In this document: piece by piece, positions 25,681-35,299 of the stretch
Position numbering within the stretch: the stretch's first letter is position 1
Layout of the letters: the number at the start of each line of letters is the position of its first letter
Origin: Sporanaerobium hydrogeniformans
Lineage (GTDB): Bacteria > Bacillota > Clostridia > Lachnospirales > Cellulosilyticaceae
Direction: 5' to 3'
Assembly (NCBI RefSeq): GCF_002735925.1
Contig: NZ_PEDL01000001.1
Span: forward strand, 372,001-436,000
Length of the DNA: 64,000 nt
Program-made: the position numbers and the translations under genes
The notes under the pieces: model-generated
What the model was told of the DNA's origin: nothing
Database searches by the model: none
Seen by the model: only the letters and a program-made list of their open reading frames with translations

Positions 25681-26501
25681 TGATAAAAAGAATGATGAAT
25701 TTATTGCCTAAATTTATTATGTTTCTATTCAGCCTCATCTATATTCTACCTATATGGATGGTATTTATTAATTCAATAAAAGATTCAGCCAATGCAAATA
25801 TGATGGGTATTGGATTACCGGAAAAGGGTGTAATTCATTTGGGGAATTACTTTCAAGTAATTCGAGAAGGAGGGATTGCTAGGGCCTTTATGAATGGTAT
25901 AATAGAAGCAACAGGTTCTGTGGTGATTATCATTTTAGCTGCTTCTTGTTGTGCCTTTATACTAGCAAGAAAAAAAGGAAAACTTTATGATATTATTTTT
26001 TATAGTTTTATCATGGGATTAATTGTACCTGTAGCTTTTATTCCAACCTATCTGGTTTTAAATGCTTTAAATTTATTAAATACATATGCAGGAATTATTT
26101 TAATCTTTACTACTTATGGGTTACCCATGTCTGTTTTCCTTTATACAGGTTTTATTAAATCTATACCACGTGAATTAGACGAGGCAGCTATTATTGATGG
26201 ATGTGGCTCACTCCGTTTATTTTTTTCTATTATTTTTCCATTGTTAAAGCCAGTAACTATGACTGTTTTTATTTTATCTTTTATTGGGGCATGGAACGAT
26301 GTAATGATTCCGATGTTCTTTGCTAATGGAAATAAGTGGGCCCTTCCATTGACTGTTTATAATTTTTATGGTGGTTACTTAAAATCTTGGAATTTAATAT
26401 TTGCAGATATTATTATTACCATAACACCCTTACTAATCATTTACTTATTTGGACAAAAATACATAGTTTCTGGTATGACAGCAGGAGCAGTTAAAGGTTA
26501 A
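25680..26501 (+). CDS. Sugar ABC transporter permease (MsmG type)
   Basis: 273 residues, six helices, EAA loop ELDEAAIIDGCGSLRLFFSIIFPLL. Second permease subunit of the importer. Starts in the overlapping stop of the first permease, ensuring equal translation. Confidence 0.92.
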   Translation: MIKRMMNLLPKFIMFLFSLIYILPIWMVFINSIKDSANANMMGIGLPEKGVIHLGNYFQVIREGGIARAFMNGIIEATGSVVIIILAASCCAFILARKKGKLYDIIFYSFIMGLIVPVAFIPTYLVLNALNLLNTYAGIILIFTTYGLPMSVFLYTGFIKSIPRELDEAAIIDGCGSLRLFFSIIFPLLKPVTMTVFILSFIGAWNDVMIPMFFANGNKWALPLTVYNFYGGYLKSWNLIFADIIITITPLLIIYLFGQKYIVSGMTAGAVKG

Positions 26502-26531
26502 AACATAAATAAAGAAGAGGAGAAAGAGCAG

Positions 26532-28358
26532 ATGCTAAAAAAATTACACTTTCAAGGGAGGTTGTTTTTTATTATAGCAATGCTTTTTCTTTTTTCAATT
26601 TTTATGATTTTTGTAGGAGTAAGTATATATATTTATCAAAATATGATGGCAAATAGTAAGGCATTAGCCATAGAAACCACAGAAGCCTATACAACAAAAG
26701 TAGAGCAGCTTATTAAAGATATGAATGTTATTTCTACACAAATTGTAGGAAATGCAACTATTCAAAGTGTATTTATGGAAGCGATTGCTTCTACAGATAA
26801 GAAATTTAATTATTTTTCCCGACATTTAGAAGAACGTAGAAAGGTACAAGTAGAGTGTTGCTCTATTAATATTGCGCAAAACGGAGTAAGTCGAATTAAT
26901 ATTTATCGTAAACCCAATATGTTTATTAGTTATAATGTAGATATTTTAAATAATGATTATATTTATGAGACATTAAATACTCAAAATGAAGAGGAGATAG
27001 TAAAGACTAATGCCTATTATAATGTATTACCGCCACATTTAGATAAATGGAGTGGAGCCAATACATCAAAACTGGTTTTTTCATTAGTAAGACCCTTAAC
27101 TGCTACATATTATACAAAAGAAAACATTGCTACTATTGAAGTAAGTAATGACTATAATAAACTAGAAAAAATTTTTGAAGAAAGTAATGAAAATAATAAA
27201 GAAATGCAAGTTTTAATTATTGATGAGGATTATCAAACGTTAGTTTATCCTTATAACGAAGTAGAGCAGTTAAAGGTAAAGTACTATGCACAGATTATGG
27301 AAGATTTAGATGAAGAGCCAATTAAGTTAATAGGATATGAAGGAAAAAAAGAGGTTATTTGTAGAAGGAAGTTGCAAAGTTGTAATTGGAGTATTTTAAC
27401 AATACAACCTTATAAGATTTATGTAGAACCAGTGAGGAACATGATTACCTTGATTACTCTTCTAGGTATTGTTTTTACTATTATAGGAATATTAGCTATT
27501 TTTATTACTACACGTAAGCTAACCTTACCAATTAGAGATTTAAGAGAAGCATTAAGTGGGATTACTATAGAGAATATTCAATTAGAAGATAATACCTATA
27601 CAAATAATGAAATAGAACTTCTTAAAAATCGATTTGAAGATGTTCTTGAGGCTCTTCAAGCTTCTGCTAATTCTTTAGCATTAGCTCATTCGGCTGAGTA
27701 TCGGGCGAAGTTAAGTGCCTTACAAGCACAAATTAATCCTCATTTTTTGTATAACTCACTAATGGCGATTAGCGCAGCAGGGCAAGAAGCCAATAGCGAT
27801 AAGGTACAGAGCATGTGTAGTCAGTTAAGTGATTTGTTCCGATATGCTTCAAGTGATGGGGCAGAAAGTACTATAGGTGCAGAAATGATTACTATCAAGA
27901 ACTATTTGGATTTTATGAAATGGCGTTACTTAGAGGAATTGCAGTATCACATGGAAGATTATGAAGTAGTTAGTGACGTAGTTATTCCTAAGCTTATTTT
28001 ACAACCTCTTATTGAAAATTGTTTTACACATGCCTTTTATACAGTAAGACCACCATTTTTTATATCGATACAATGCTATAGGGAAGAAAGTACATGGTAT
28101 ATTATTATAAAAGATAATGGTGGAGGATTTAAGCTATCGGCTCTTGAAGAGATCAGGATAGTAAAAGAAAACATTGATGCTGTTTTAACCAATAATCAAT
28201 ATGGTGTTAAATTGGAAACAAAAGATAAAGCTTTAATGAATGTATACGCTAGGTTAAAGATGATTTATAAAGAACGTACTATTTTTGAAATTCAAAATAG
28301 TACTGAGGGTGGTGCCATTATCAAGATAGGAGGATTATGTGAGTATGAAAAAAGCTGA
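26532..28358 (+). CDS. YesM-type sensor histidine kinase
   Basis: 608 residues. N-terminal helix (about 12-35), a large extracellular sensor domain (about 40-300), second helix (LITLLGIVFTIIGILAIFI, about 303-325), HAMP segment, then the His_kinase domain with phosphoacceptor His in QINPHFLYNSL and a GHKL ATPase with LIENCFTHAF (N box) and DNGGGF (G1). Pairs with the YesN-type regulator at 21673-23196. Its position inside the transport operon implies positive feedback. Stop overlaps the GH95 gene by 20 nt. Confidence 0.92.
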   Translation: MLKKLHFQGRLFFIIAMLFLFSIFMIFVGVSIYIYQNMMANSKALAIETTEAYTTKVEQLIKDMNVISTQIVGNATIQSVFMEAIASTDKKFNYFSRHLEERRKVQVECCSINIAQNGVSRINIYRKPNMFISYNVDILNNDYIYETLNTQNEEEIVKTNAYYNVLPPHLDKWSGANTSKLVFSLVRPLTATYYTKENIATIEVSNDYNKLEKIFEESNENNKEMQVLIIDEDYQTLVYPYNEVEQLKVKYYAQIMEDLDEEPIKLIGYEGKKEVICRRKLQSCNWSILTIQPYKIYVEPVRNMITLITLLGIVFTIIGILAIFITTRKLTLPIRDLREALSGITIENIQLEDNTYTNNEIELLKNRFEDVLEALQASANSLALAHSAEYRAKLSALQAQINPHFLYNSLMAISAAGQEANSDKVQSMCSQLSDLFRYASSDGAESTIGAEMITIKNYLDFMKWRYLEELQYHMEDYEVVSDVVIPKLILQPLIENCFTHAFYTVRPPFFISIQCYREESTWYIIIKDNGGGFKLSALEEIRIVKENIDAVLTNNQYGVKLETKDKALMNVYARLKMIYKERTIFEIQNSTEGGAIIKIGGLCEYEKS

Positions 28359-30753
28359 TCCCTATAAATATAGTTTGATAGGAAAAATGCCTGCTACTTG
28401 GTACAAAGACAGTTGGAAAGATGCTTTTCCAGCAGGCAATGGAGAGATAGGTATTTCTGTATATGGAGGGGTAAAAGAGGAAACAGTGCTCATTAACCAT
28501 TGTGAGTTATGGCATTGGGGAAAGAGAAGTGCTTTACCCGATGTAAGTGGAAGCTTAAAACAGACAAGAGAACTTATTGATCAAGGCAAATATCTAGAAG
28601 CAAACGCTATCTCTTCTGCAGCATTACATAATCAAGGCTATGTTGCAGAGCTATATAAACCTTGTCCAGTAGGTGATTTTAAGATACGTATGCATCAAGA
28701 GGGTATTTTTAAAAACTATAGACGTGAATTAAATATGGAGACCGGAGAGATTGTAGTAAGTTGGATAGGTGATAAGATTAATTATGAACGTCGAGCTTTT
28801 GTGTCTCGAGCAGATGAGGTAATTATTTATCAGATTAAAGCAAGTAAGCCTATTTTAGGAGCTGATTTATGGTTACAGATGCACGAGACTGGATATGATG
28901 ACTACACTAAAAAATTAGAACAAATAAAAGATAGTTTAGAGTGTGAGGTTAAAGACCAAGTACTGTATTATGCAGCAACAAATGAGGATGGTAAGGATTA
29001 TGGTATTGTAGGGAATATTTTAAGTTGTGATGGAGAAGTTGTAGTTATGCAAGATAAACTTGTGATTACAAAAGCAAGGGAAATAACTATAGCTCTTAAG
29101 GTATTTGCTTGCACAAAAAGAGAAAGGGCATACTGTGAGGCTGTTGAGCATTTAAAGCAACTGGATAAAGTGTATAATGTACTTTTAAGTAAGCATGCTA
29201 AGTTACATAAAGCATTGTTTCATTCTGCTTCTCTTACACTTTGTGAAAACAAGCCTATGCAAAGAAGTAATGAAGAATTACTTTTAGAAGCCTATAGTGA
29301 GGGAAGCTCGTTACTACTAATAGAAAAACTATGGCATTATGGGCGTTACCTTTTTATATCAGGTACTCGCAAGGATACACAGCCTTTTAATTTGTATGGA
29401 CTCTGGGGAGGACGGTATGAACTTTTATGGAGTCATCATATGGCCAATATTAATATTCAAATGATGTATTGGCAAGCTCTCGTGGGTGGATATAGTGAAA
29501 CAATGAAAGCACTTATAACTTATTATATAAATTTAATGGAAGATTTTAGAGAAAATGCAAAAAAGATATTTGGGCTTCCAGGAATTTATATGTCGGCAGG
29601 TTCTACACCAGGTTATGGTCTTGCTAATCAGGTTGTCCCTGTAATTACTAATTGGATTAGTGGAGCAGGTTGGATTGCAGCTCATTTTTATGAATACTAT
29701 AGGTATACTTTAGATAAAGAAGCACTTCATAAGTACATCTTACCTTTTATGCTAGAAGCCTTAGCTTTCTATGAGGCCTTTATGGTGCTAGATGAAAAGG
29801 GAGATTATACAATTTATCCTTCGGTATCCCCTGAAAATACACCAGGTAATTTAAATAAAAAATCATTCAAGCATATGAGTCATGCTAATCCTACTGCTAA
29901 AAATGCAACAATGGATTTTGCTATTATTAAAGAGTTTTTAAACCATTTCATTGATTTATGTGAAAACTTACCAGATTACCAAGAAAGAGTTATTCGATGT
30001 AAAGAGATGCTAAAACATTTTCCCGATTATCAAGTTAATGAAGAGGGAGCTATCAAAGAATGGATGACAAAAGAATTAGAAGACTTTTATTACCATCGCC
30101 ATCTTTCACATTGTTATCCCATTTTTCCAGGTAGAGAAATGGTAAACGAGAGAGATACCCTTCTAGGCAAGGCTTTTGAAAAAGCAGTAGACTTAAGGAT
30201 ACTAGGAGGGCAATCAGGTTGGTCTTTAGCTTTTATGGCTTGCATAAACGCAAGGTTAGGACGAGGTAATGAGGCACTTTTATGCCTTAATCATCTTACG
30301 CGTTCCTGTTTAACGAATAGCCTTTTTACTCTTCACAATGACTGGCGAAAGATGGGGATGACATTAGACATGTCGCGAGAATTTGAAGATATCGCACCAG
30401 TACAATTAGATGCTAATTTAGGTATAGTGGCAGCTATTCAGGAGATGTTATTGTATGCAGATCAAAAGATATTAAAAGTATTACCAGCATTACCTAATGA
30501 ATGGGAACAAGGCACCTTTAAGGATTTCCATTTTTGTGATGGAGTAATAGCAGTAGAGTGGAATCAAAAAAAACCTTGGTTGAACGGAGTGGTGAAGGCA
30601 AATAGGAGAACAAAAATTTTAATTTATTTTCCTAGTTTTTTAGAAGGAAAAGAGATTAAAATGAGTTTGAATAAGTCTCAAACAATCAGTCTAAGTAATG
30701 GGATTGAATTTGAATTAGAGAAAGGTGAAGCAGTAACATTTTGTATTGAGTAA
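28339..30753 (+). CDS. Glycoside hydrolase family 95-like enzyme (alpha-L-fucosidase or alpha-L-galactosidase type)
   Basis: 804 residues, normal GH95 length, no signal peptide, so cytoplasmic action on imported oligosaccharide is inferred. N-terminal beta domain (W..AFPAGNGEIGISVYGG ... INHCELW) and an alpha/alpha barrel. The family's catalytic set is visible: Asn pair in ANINIQ (codons 29446 and 29452), Glu in SVSPEN (codon 29833) and Asp in QLDANLG (codon 30409), plus HRHLSHCYPIFPG. GTG 28339 has AGGAGG 5 nt upstream; ATG 28345 (11 nt) is also possible. It completes the sugar-uptake operon. Confidence 0.85.
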   Translation: MSMKKADPYKYSLIGKMPATWYKDSWKDAFPAGNGEIGISVYGGVKEETVLINHCELWHWGKRSALPDVSGSLKQTRELIDQGKYLEANAISSAALHNQGYVAELYKPCPVGDFKIRMHQEGIFKNYRRELNMETGEIVVSWIGDKINYERRAFVSRADEVIIYQIKASKPILGADLWLQMHETGYDDYTKKLEQIKDSLECEVKDQVLYYAATNEDGKDYGIVGNILSCDGEVVVMQDKLVITKAREITIALKVFACTKRERAYCEAVEHLKQLDKVYNVLLSKHAKLHKALFHSASLTLCENKPMQRSNEELLLEAYSEGSSLLLIEKLWHYGRYLFISGTRKDTQPFNLYGLWGGRYELLWSHHMANINIQMMYWQALVGGYSETMKALITYYINLMEDFRENAKKIFGLPGIYMSAGSTPGYGLANQVVPVITNWISGAGWIAAHFYEYYRYTLDKEALHKYILPFMLEALAFYEAFMVLDEKGDYTIYPSVSPENTPGNLNKKSFKHMSHANPTAKNATMDFAIIKEFLNHFIDLCENLPDYQERVIRCKEMLKHFPDYQVNEEGAIKEWMTKELEDFYYHRHLSHCYPIFPGREMVNERDTLLGKAFEKAVDLRILGGQSGWSLAFMACINARLGRGNEALLCLNHLTRSCLTNSLFTLHNDWRKMGMTLDMSREFEDIAPVQLDANLGIVAAIQEMLLYADQKILKVLPALPNEWEQGTFKDFHFCDGVIAVEWNQKKPWLNGVVKANRRTKILIYFPSFLEGKEIKMSLNKSQTISLSNGIEFELEKGEAVTFCIE

Positions 30754-30816
30754 AAGATGATGAATAAGGCTTTATGCAAACAGGTTTAAAGGAGTAAAAA
30801 AATAGATAAAAGTTAA

Positions 30817-30857
30817 GAATACCTTCATGTACGAAATAGCATGAAGGTATTCTTTTA
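30817..30857 (+). terminator. Intrinsic terminator of the sugar operon
   Basis: GAATACCTTCATG (30817-30829) pairs perfectly with 30840-30852, followed by TTTT. Ends the binding protein-permease-kinase-GH95 operon. Confidence 0.8.
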
Positions 30858-31028
30858 TAAGAAATGATTAAAACATTAAAAGTACTTAGGAAGAGCTTTA
30901 TATAGACATTATCTTTTTCTTATACTATGATAAAAGATGAAATGAAAGTAGAAATAATAGAATAAGTAATTAAATAGGCTATAGAGAATTTAATGCTATT
31001 AAAAACTTTGAAAGGAATGATTATAAAG

Positions 31029-32216
31029 ATGAATAATTTTGAGTTTTATTCACCTACTAAAGTTATTTTTGGGAAAGAAACAGAGAAGCAGGTAGGTCAA
31101 GAGATAAAAAATTGGGGTGCTAAAAAAGTGCTCTTACATTATGGAGGGAAGAGTGCAATAGAATCAGGGCTTATGAGCCGTGTAGAGGTGGCACTTAAAG
31201 AAGCAGGTGTGGAGTATGTAAGTCTTGGAGGGGTAAAGCCTAACCCACGTCTTAGTCTTGTAAGAGAGGGCATTGCTCTTTGTCAAAAAGAAAAGGTTGA
31301 TTTTATACTGGCAGTAGGTGGAGGAAGTGTTATTGATTCTTCTAAGGCAATTGCCCTTGGTCTTGCTAATCCAGAGATGGATATTTGGGATTATTACTTG
31401 AGGAAGAAGGATCCAGTAGGATGTTATCCGGTAGGGGTTATTTTAACTCTTTCAGCAGCAGGTAGTGAAACCAGTAATTCCAGTGTGATTACTAACGAAG
31501 AAGGGAATATAAAAAGAGGGCGTCCATCTGATTTAACACGTCCTAAATTTGCGATTATGAATCCAGAACTCACTTATTCAGTTCCTTCTTATCAGCTATG
31601 TTGTGGGATTGTAGATATTATGATGCACACGATGGAGCGCTATTTTTCACCAAGTGAAGGTAATGAACTGACAGATGAGATAGCAGAAGGTTTACTTCGT
31701 AACGTCATTAAAAATGGAAGAGAGGCTGTTAAGACACCTCAGGCTTATAAACCACTTTCTGAAATTATGTGGGCAGGGAGTTTATCACATAACAGTTTAA
31801 CTGGTTTAGGAGCTGAAATGGACTTTGCAACGCATCAACTAGGACATGAACTAAGTGGTATGTTTGATGTAGCGCATGGAGCTAGTTTATCAGCTATGTG
31901 GGGGTCTTGGGCACGCTATGTCTATAAACAAAAACCAGCGCGATTTGCTCAGTATGCTACCAAGGTGTGGGGATTGACAGGGCAAGATGAAGAGGTTTTA
32001 GCTTTAGCAGGGATTACAGCAACAGAAAGCTATTTCAAGGAATTGGAGATGCCGGTTCAGCTTCAAGAGCTTTTAGGCGAGTGTCAAGGAGAAGAGACAC
32101 TTAAAGAGCTTGCACATAAATGTTCTTTTCAAGGAAAACGTACTATTGGAAGTTTTATGAAGCTAGATGAAAAAGCTATTTATGCCATTTATAAAGCAGC
32201 AAATGTGAATTTTTAA
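31029..32216 (+). CDS. Iron-containing alcohol dehydrogenase (butanol dehydrogenase-like)
   Basis: 395 residues. Family III Fe-ADH: FYSPTKVIFG start, NAD(P)-binding LAVGGGSVIDSSKAIA, and iron ligands in DIMMHTMERYF and HQLGHELSGMFDVAHGASLS. Most similar in layout to BdhA/YqhD-type NADPH-dependent aldehyde reductases of fermentative clostridia, reducing aldehydes to alcohols. ATG 31029 fits the family N-terminus; ATG codons at 30993 and 31017 would add 12 or 4 residues and cannot be excluded. Confidence 0.9.
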   Translation: MNNFEFYSPTKVIFGKETEKQVGQEIKNWGAKKVLLHYGGKSAIESGLMSRVEVALKEAGVEYVSLGGVKPNPRLSLVREGIALCQKEKVDFILAVGGGSVIDSSKAIALGLANPEMDIWDYYLRKKDPVGCYPVGVILTLSAAGSETSNSSVITNEEGNIKRGRPSDLTRPKFAIMNPELTYSVPSYQLCCGIVDIMMHTMERYFSPSEGNELTDEIAEGLLRNVIKNGREAVKTPQAYKPLSEIMWAGSLSHNSLTGLGAEMDFATHQLGHELSGMFDVAHGASLSAMWGSWARYVYKQKPARFAQYATKVWGLTGQDEEVLALAGITATESYFKELEMPVQLQELLGECQGEETLKELAHKCSFQGKRTIGSFMKLDEKAIYAIYKAANVNF

Positions 32217-32255
32217 TAGCAAATGAAGGAATAGTAGGAAGAAGGGAGAGAACAG

Positions 32256-33212
32256 ATGAAGCTTTGTATTTTAGATGCGGCTACTTTAGGCAAAGATATT
32301 GATATTACACCTCTTAGAAAATATGGGGAATTAGTAAGCTATGACTTAACTACTCCAGAGGAAATTGCAGAGCGCATAAAAGACGTAGAGATTATTATTA
32401 CCAATAAAGTTATTTTAAATGAAAGCAATTTAAAAGAAGCGAGTAAACTCTCTTTAATTGCTTTAACAGCTACGGGTTACAATAATATTGATATCGCATA
32501 CGCTAAAAAAAGAGGGATTGGTGTAGTAAATGTAGCAGGTTATTCCACACAGAGTGTTGCACAACATACCTTTGCTATGCTCTTCTATTTAATGGAGCAT
32601 TTAAGAGCATATGATGAATATGTAAAAAGTAAACGTTATGCGGATAATAGTTCATTTACCTATATTGCGTGGCCTTTTGCTGAATTATCTGGAAAGACAT
32701 GGGGGATTATAGGATTAGGGGCTATTGGTAAAGAAGTAGCTAAGATTGCTACTTCTTTTGGAGCCGAAGTGATCTATTACTCTAGCTCAGGAAAGCATCA
32801 AGATACTACCTATAAAAGAGTAGAGCTGGATACACTTTTAGAAACAAGTGATATTCTCTCGATCCATGCACCTCTTAATGAGAAAACAAAAGGACTTATT
32901 ACCTATAAAGAAATTTCTAAAATGAAAGCTGAAGCTTTTTTGCTTAACTTAGGAAGAGGGGGTATTATTAATGAGGTAGATTTAGCCAAGGCCCTTAATG
33001 AAGGACGATTAGCTGCTGCAGGATTAGATGTTTTAGAAGAAGAACCTATTGACAAGCAAAATCCTTTATTGACAGTAAAGGATTCACAAAAGCTTCTTAT
33101 TACACCTCATATTGCCTGGGCCAGTGTAGAAGCTAGGAGAAGGCTTATTACAGAGATTGCATGGAATATAGAAGCCTATTTTAAAGGAGAGCAAAGAAAT
33201 CGTATTGTTTAA
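32256..33212 (+). CDS. D-2-hydroxyacid dehydrogenase (glycerate/hydroxypyruvate reductase-like)
   Basis: 318 residues. NAD-binding GLGAIGKEVA, catalytic Arg in LNLGRGGIINE, Glu in LDVLEEEP and His in TPHIAWAS, the full catalytic triad of this superfamily. Sequence style resembles HprA-type glycerate dehydrogenases; the substrate is not certain. Starts 40 nt after the alcohol dehydrogenase with AGGGAGAG upstream, so the two are probably co-transcribed and may both recycle NAD(P)H. Confidence 0.88.
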   Translation: MKLCILDAATLGKDIDITPLRKYGELVSYDLTTPEEIAERIKDVEIIITNKVILNESNLKEASKLSLIALTATGYNNIDIAYAKKRGIGVVNVAGYSTQSVAQHTFAMLFYLMEHLRAYDEYVKSKRYADNSSFTYIAWPFAELSGKTWGIIGLGAIGKEVAKIATSFGAEVIYYSSSGKHQDTTYKRVELDTLLETSDILSIHAPLNEKTKGLITYKEISKMKAEAFLLNLGRGGIINEVDLAKALNEGRLAAAGLDVLEEEPIDKQNPLLTVKDSQKLLITPHIAWASVEARRRLITEIAWNIEAYFKGEQRNRIV

Positions 33213-33226
33213 ATGTTATAAATAGA

Positions 33227-33267
33227 GATGCCGCTCAACTAATCTAATTAATTAATTGAGCGGCATC
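33227..33267. terminator. Hairpin between convergent genes
   Basis: GATGCCGCTCAA (33227-33238) pairs perfectly with TTGAGCGGCATC (33256-33267). No good T run on either side, but its position between convergent genes suggests shared termination. Confidence 0.5.
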
Positions 33268-33313
33268 CCCTTGGAAAATATAATTTAATGAACAATCTAT
33301 GGTAATTAATAAT

Positions 33314-34096
33314 TTATTCTTCTAATAAACTTGTAAGTCGATTGACATTACAAAAATAGTTATAAAAATGAGTGATTGTTTCGTGGTGTTCAGAATCAGC
33401 TAATAATGTTAACATGTCATATAGAATTTTATGCATTATTTCGGTTGAAAAATATTTAAATTCAGTTTTACCCCATCGCTTAGGACAATCTGATTCATCA
33501 AAATAATTCCAAAACAGGAGTGATTGGTCTTCTTGAAGTTTAATTTTATAGTTTTCATGACTGTGTATTTTTCCATCTGTACACAAAGCACCATCAAAAT
33601 CGTCCCTCATCATAAAAGCCCCGATAATCTTTCTCTTTTCCTCTGATGTACCGTTGGGGCACTCTGTTAACAGACAAACTGAATTGGGCTTTAATTTATT
33701 AGGGATTCGAGGCTTTCCTTTTGAGTAGCCACTTAGATAGTGCCCAGTAAATACCGTCCAAGAAGAAAACACATCTTGTTTGGAGTTTTCTAAGAAACCA
33801 AATGCCGCCTGTGAATTAGGGGAAAGTCTAAGTGTGCGTAGTCTGTTTAATCGGTCCTGTTTTTCTTGCTCGATCTGTTTACAATGTGCTGTTTCCTGTT
33901 CGTGTTGAAATAACATATCTTTAATACGTTTTTGCATCCTATTATTGTGTAAGACTAAAAATTCAGAGAATGCATCTGGATACAAAAATTTCTTCTCACC
34001 ATGGGAAAAGGAAATAGTAATAATGTTATCCGACATTCCTGTTACAATACCTCTTCCAAATGTTTTGTGAGTGATTGTATTTCCTTCCAACTGCAT
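33314..34096 (-). CDS. Unknown protein with N-terminal Tudor-like (FGxGxV) domain
   Basis: 260 residues. Residues 8-45 (THKTFGRGIV ... ISFSHGEKKFLYP) follow the FGxGxV...I.V.F..G.K.F.YP pattern of small SH3/Tudor-like domains found in nucleic-acid or polymerase-binding proteins. A charged helix (about 50-85) and a globular C-terminal domain (SSWTVFTGHYL ... FYNYFCNVNRL) follow, with no catalytic motif that I recognise. Separated by 91 nt from the L25 gene on the same strand. Function unknown; automated names for such proteins should be treated with caution. Confidence 0.7.
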   Translation of the reverse strand: MQLEGNTITHKTFGRGIVTGMSDNIITISFSHGEKKFLYPDAFSEFLVLHNNRMQKRIKDMLFQHEQETAHCKQIEQEKQDRLNRLRTLRLSPNSQAAFGFLENSKQDVFSSWTVFTGHYLSGYSKGKPRIPNKLKPNSVCLLTECPNGTSEEKRKIIGAFMMRDDFDGALCTDGKIHSHENYKIKLQEDQSLLFWNYFDESDCPKRWGKTEFKYFSTEIMHKILYDMLTLLADSEHHETITHFYNYFCNVNRLTSLLEE

Positions 34097-34187
34097 GTTG
34101 GCACCAACCTTTCTTAAAAGAGTAAATGAAGAATTTATGCAGGAGGCAACAAGATAATGACTATAAGTGCATTGCCTTAAGTTGTTG

Positions 34188-34727
34188 CTAAGCTCTTTTG
34201 TTGTCAGAGACAGTTAAAATTAAACTATCCGCATCTATAAGTAACTCAACATTTTGGGGAATATCAACATCTTTTAGGGTTATACGATTACCTATCTTTA
34301 GGCCTGATAAATCTATAGTGACACTTTCAAAAATATCTGCTGGCAAGGCTATATAAGGGATTTTAAACAATACTTGTTCAGTCATTCCTAAAACCTTGTC
34401 TCTATTTGTAAGAATTACTTTAGCAGTACTATTTACCCTAGTATTAGCGTCTAAAGCTTGAAGATCAATATGTTCAATAGTATTTTTTAGTGTATTATGA
34501 GTAACTTCTTTAAGTAGTACCCATATTTTTTGTCCGTTTAACTCCACTTCCATTTTACTACCTATTCCTTTTTCTCTTAATAATCTTTCTGCAATAGACT
34601 CTTCAAGCTGTGCAGAAAGTGATTCAGGAAGTTGAGGGCCATAGATGCAGCAGGGAATAAAACCTGCTCTTCTTAAGCCTCTTGCCTTAACCTTTGGATC
34701 TCTACTTTTTAATGTTAATGTACTCAT
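34188..34727 (-). CDS. rplY: Ribosomal protein L25 / general stress protein Ctc
   Basis: 179 residues with the CTC-type layout: N-terminal 5S rRNA-binding beta barrel (LTLKSRDPKVKARGLRRAGFIPCCIYG, VLLKEVTHNTL, IEHIDLQAL) and a C-terminal TL5-type beta domain (IPYIALPADIFESVTIDLSGLKIG). Rather short next to 200-residue Ctc proteins. Strong AAGGAGG ribosome site at the start. Preceded by an unusually long leader with an intrinsic terminator (see 34821-34876), suggesting control by attenuation. Confidence 0.9.
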   Translation of the reverse strand: MSTLTLKSRDPKVKARGLRRAGFIPCCIYGPQLPESLSAQLEESIAERLLREKGIGSKMEVELNGQKIWVLLKEVTHNTLKNTIEHIDLQALDANTRVNSTAKVILTNRDKVLGMTEQVLFKIPYIALPADIFESVTIDLSGLKIGNRITLKDVDIPQNVELLIDADSLILTVSDNKRA

Positions 34728-34820
34728 TATGATTCCTCCTTGAAAATAAAATGATATTTTTTAATGTTATGAGTCGCTGTGGGATATTATTGTACGGATT
34801 TGCGCACCTCCTTCAGCTGT

Positions 34821-34876
34821 AAAAAAAGAAGGGCTTTTCATATAGCGCTATAAAGCGCAATACCAAAAGCCCTTCT
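34821..34876 (-). terminator. Attenuator-like terminator in the L25 leader
   Basis: On the minus strand AGAAGGGCTTTT (34865-34876) pairs perfectly with AAAAGCCCTTCT (34827-34838) and is followed by seven Ts, about 100 nt before the start codon. The loop holds a GCGC/GCGC mini-hairpin. A GGAGGTG sequence (34805-34811) lies right after the terminator. Confidence 0.75.
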
Positions 34877-34916
34877 TGTAAAAGACGGTTCTTTATTTAT
34901 TCATTTGTTTAATATA

Positions 34917-34944
34917 ATTATAGCACGAATAAAAAAATAAGCAA
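34917..34944 (-). promoter_or_regulatory. SigA-type promoter of the L25 gene
   Basis: Minus strand TTGCTT (34939-34944), 16-bp spacer, TATAAT (34917-34922) with TG extension. Gives a leader of about 180 nt. Confidence 0.65.
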
Positions 34945-35005
34945 GTATCTAAAAAATAAGATAAATTGTATACAAAGCTCATAATAAAACACTTGCTTTA
35001 AGGTT

Positions 35006-35045
35006 AAAATAATCTCTGGGTATTTAAAGCTCAGAGATTATTTTT
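35006..35045. terminator. Orphan bidirectional terminator hairpin
   Basis: AAAATAATCTCTG (35006-35018) pairs with CAGAGATTATTTT (35032-35044), T-rich on both strands. No gene on either strand obviously ends here. Confidence 0.6.
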
Positions 35046-35270
35046 GTTTAAAAAAAATGGATGTGGGACAAAATAGTTTTGAATGTTATATAGAATAAAA
35101 TTTAAAATATTAGTTATATTATGTAAACAATAAAAAGTTTGAATACAAATGAACATTGCAAGAAAAAATCAATTGGTATCAAAAAACAAAGATAAAAAAT
35201 CACCAACTAGGCTAAAATACTCATGTTTTTCAACTAGTTGAATGAAAAATAAATAAGCTCTAAGTAATAC

Positions 35271-35299
35271 TTGCAAAATAAAGCAAAATATTATATTAT
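35271..35299 (+). promoter_or_regulatory. SigA-type promoter of the opp operon
   Basis: TTGCAA (35271-35276), 17-bp spacer, TATTAT (35294-35299), about 70 nt before oppB. Confidence 0.6.
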
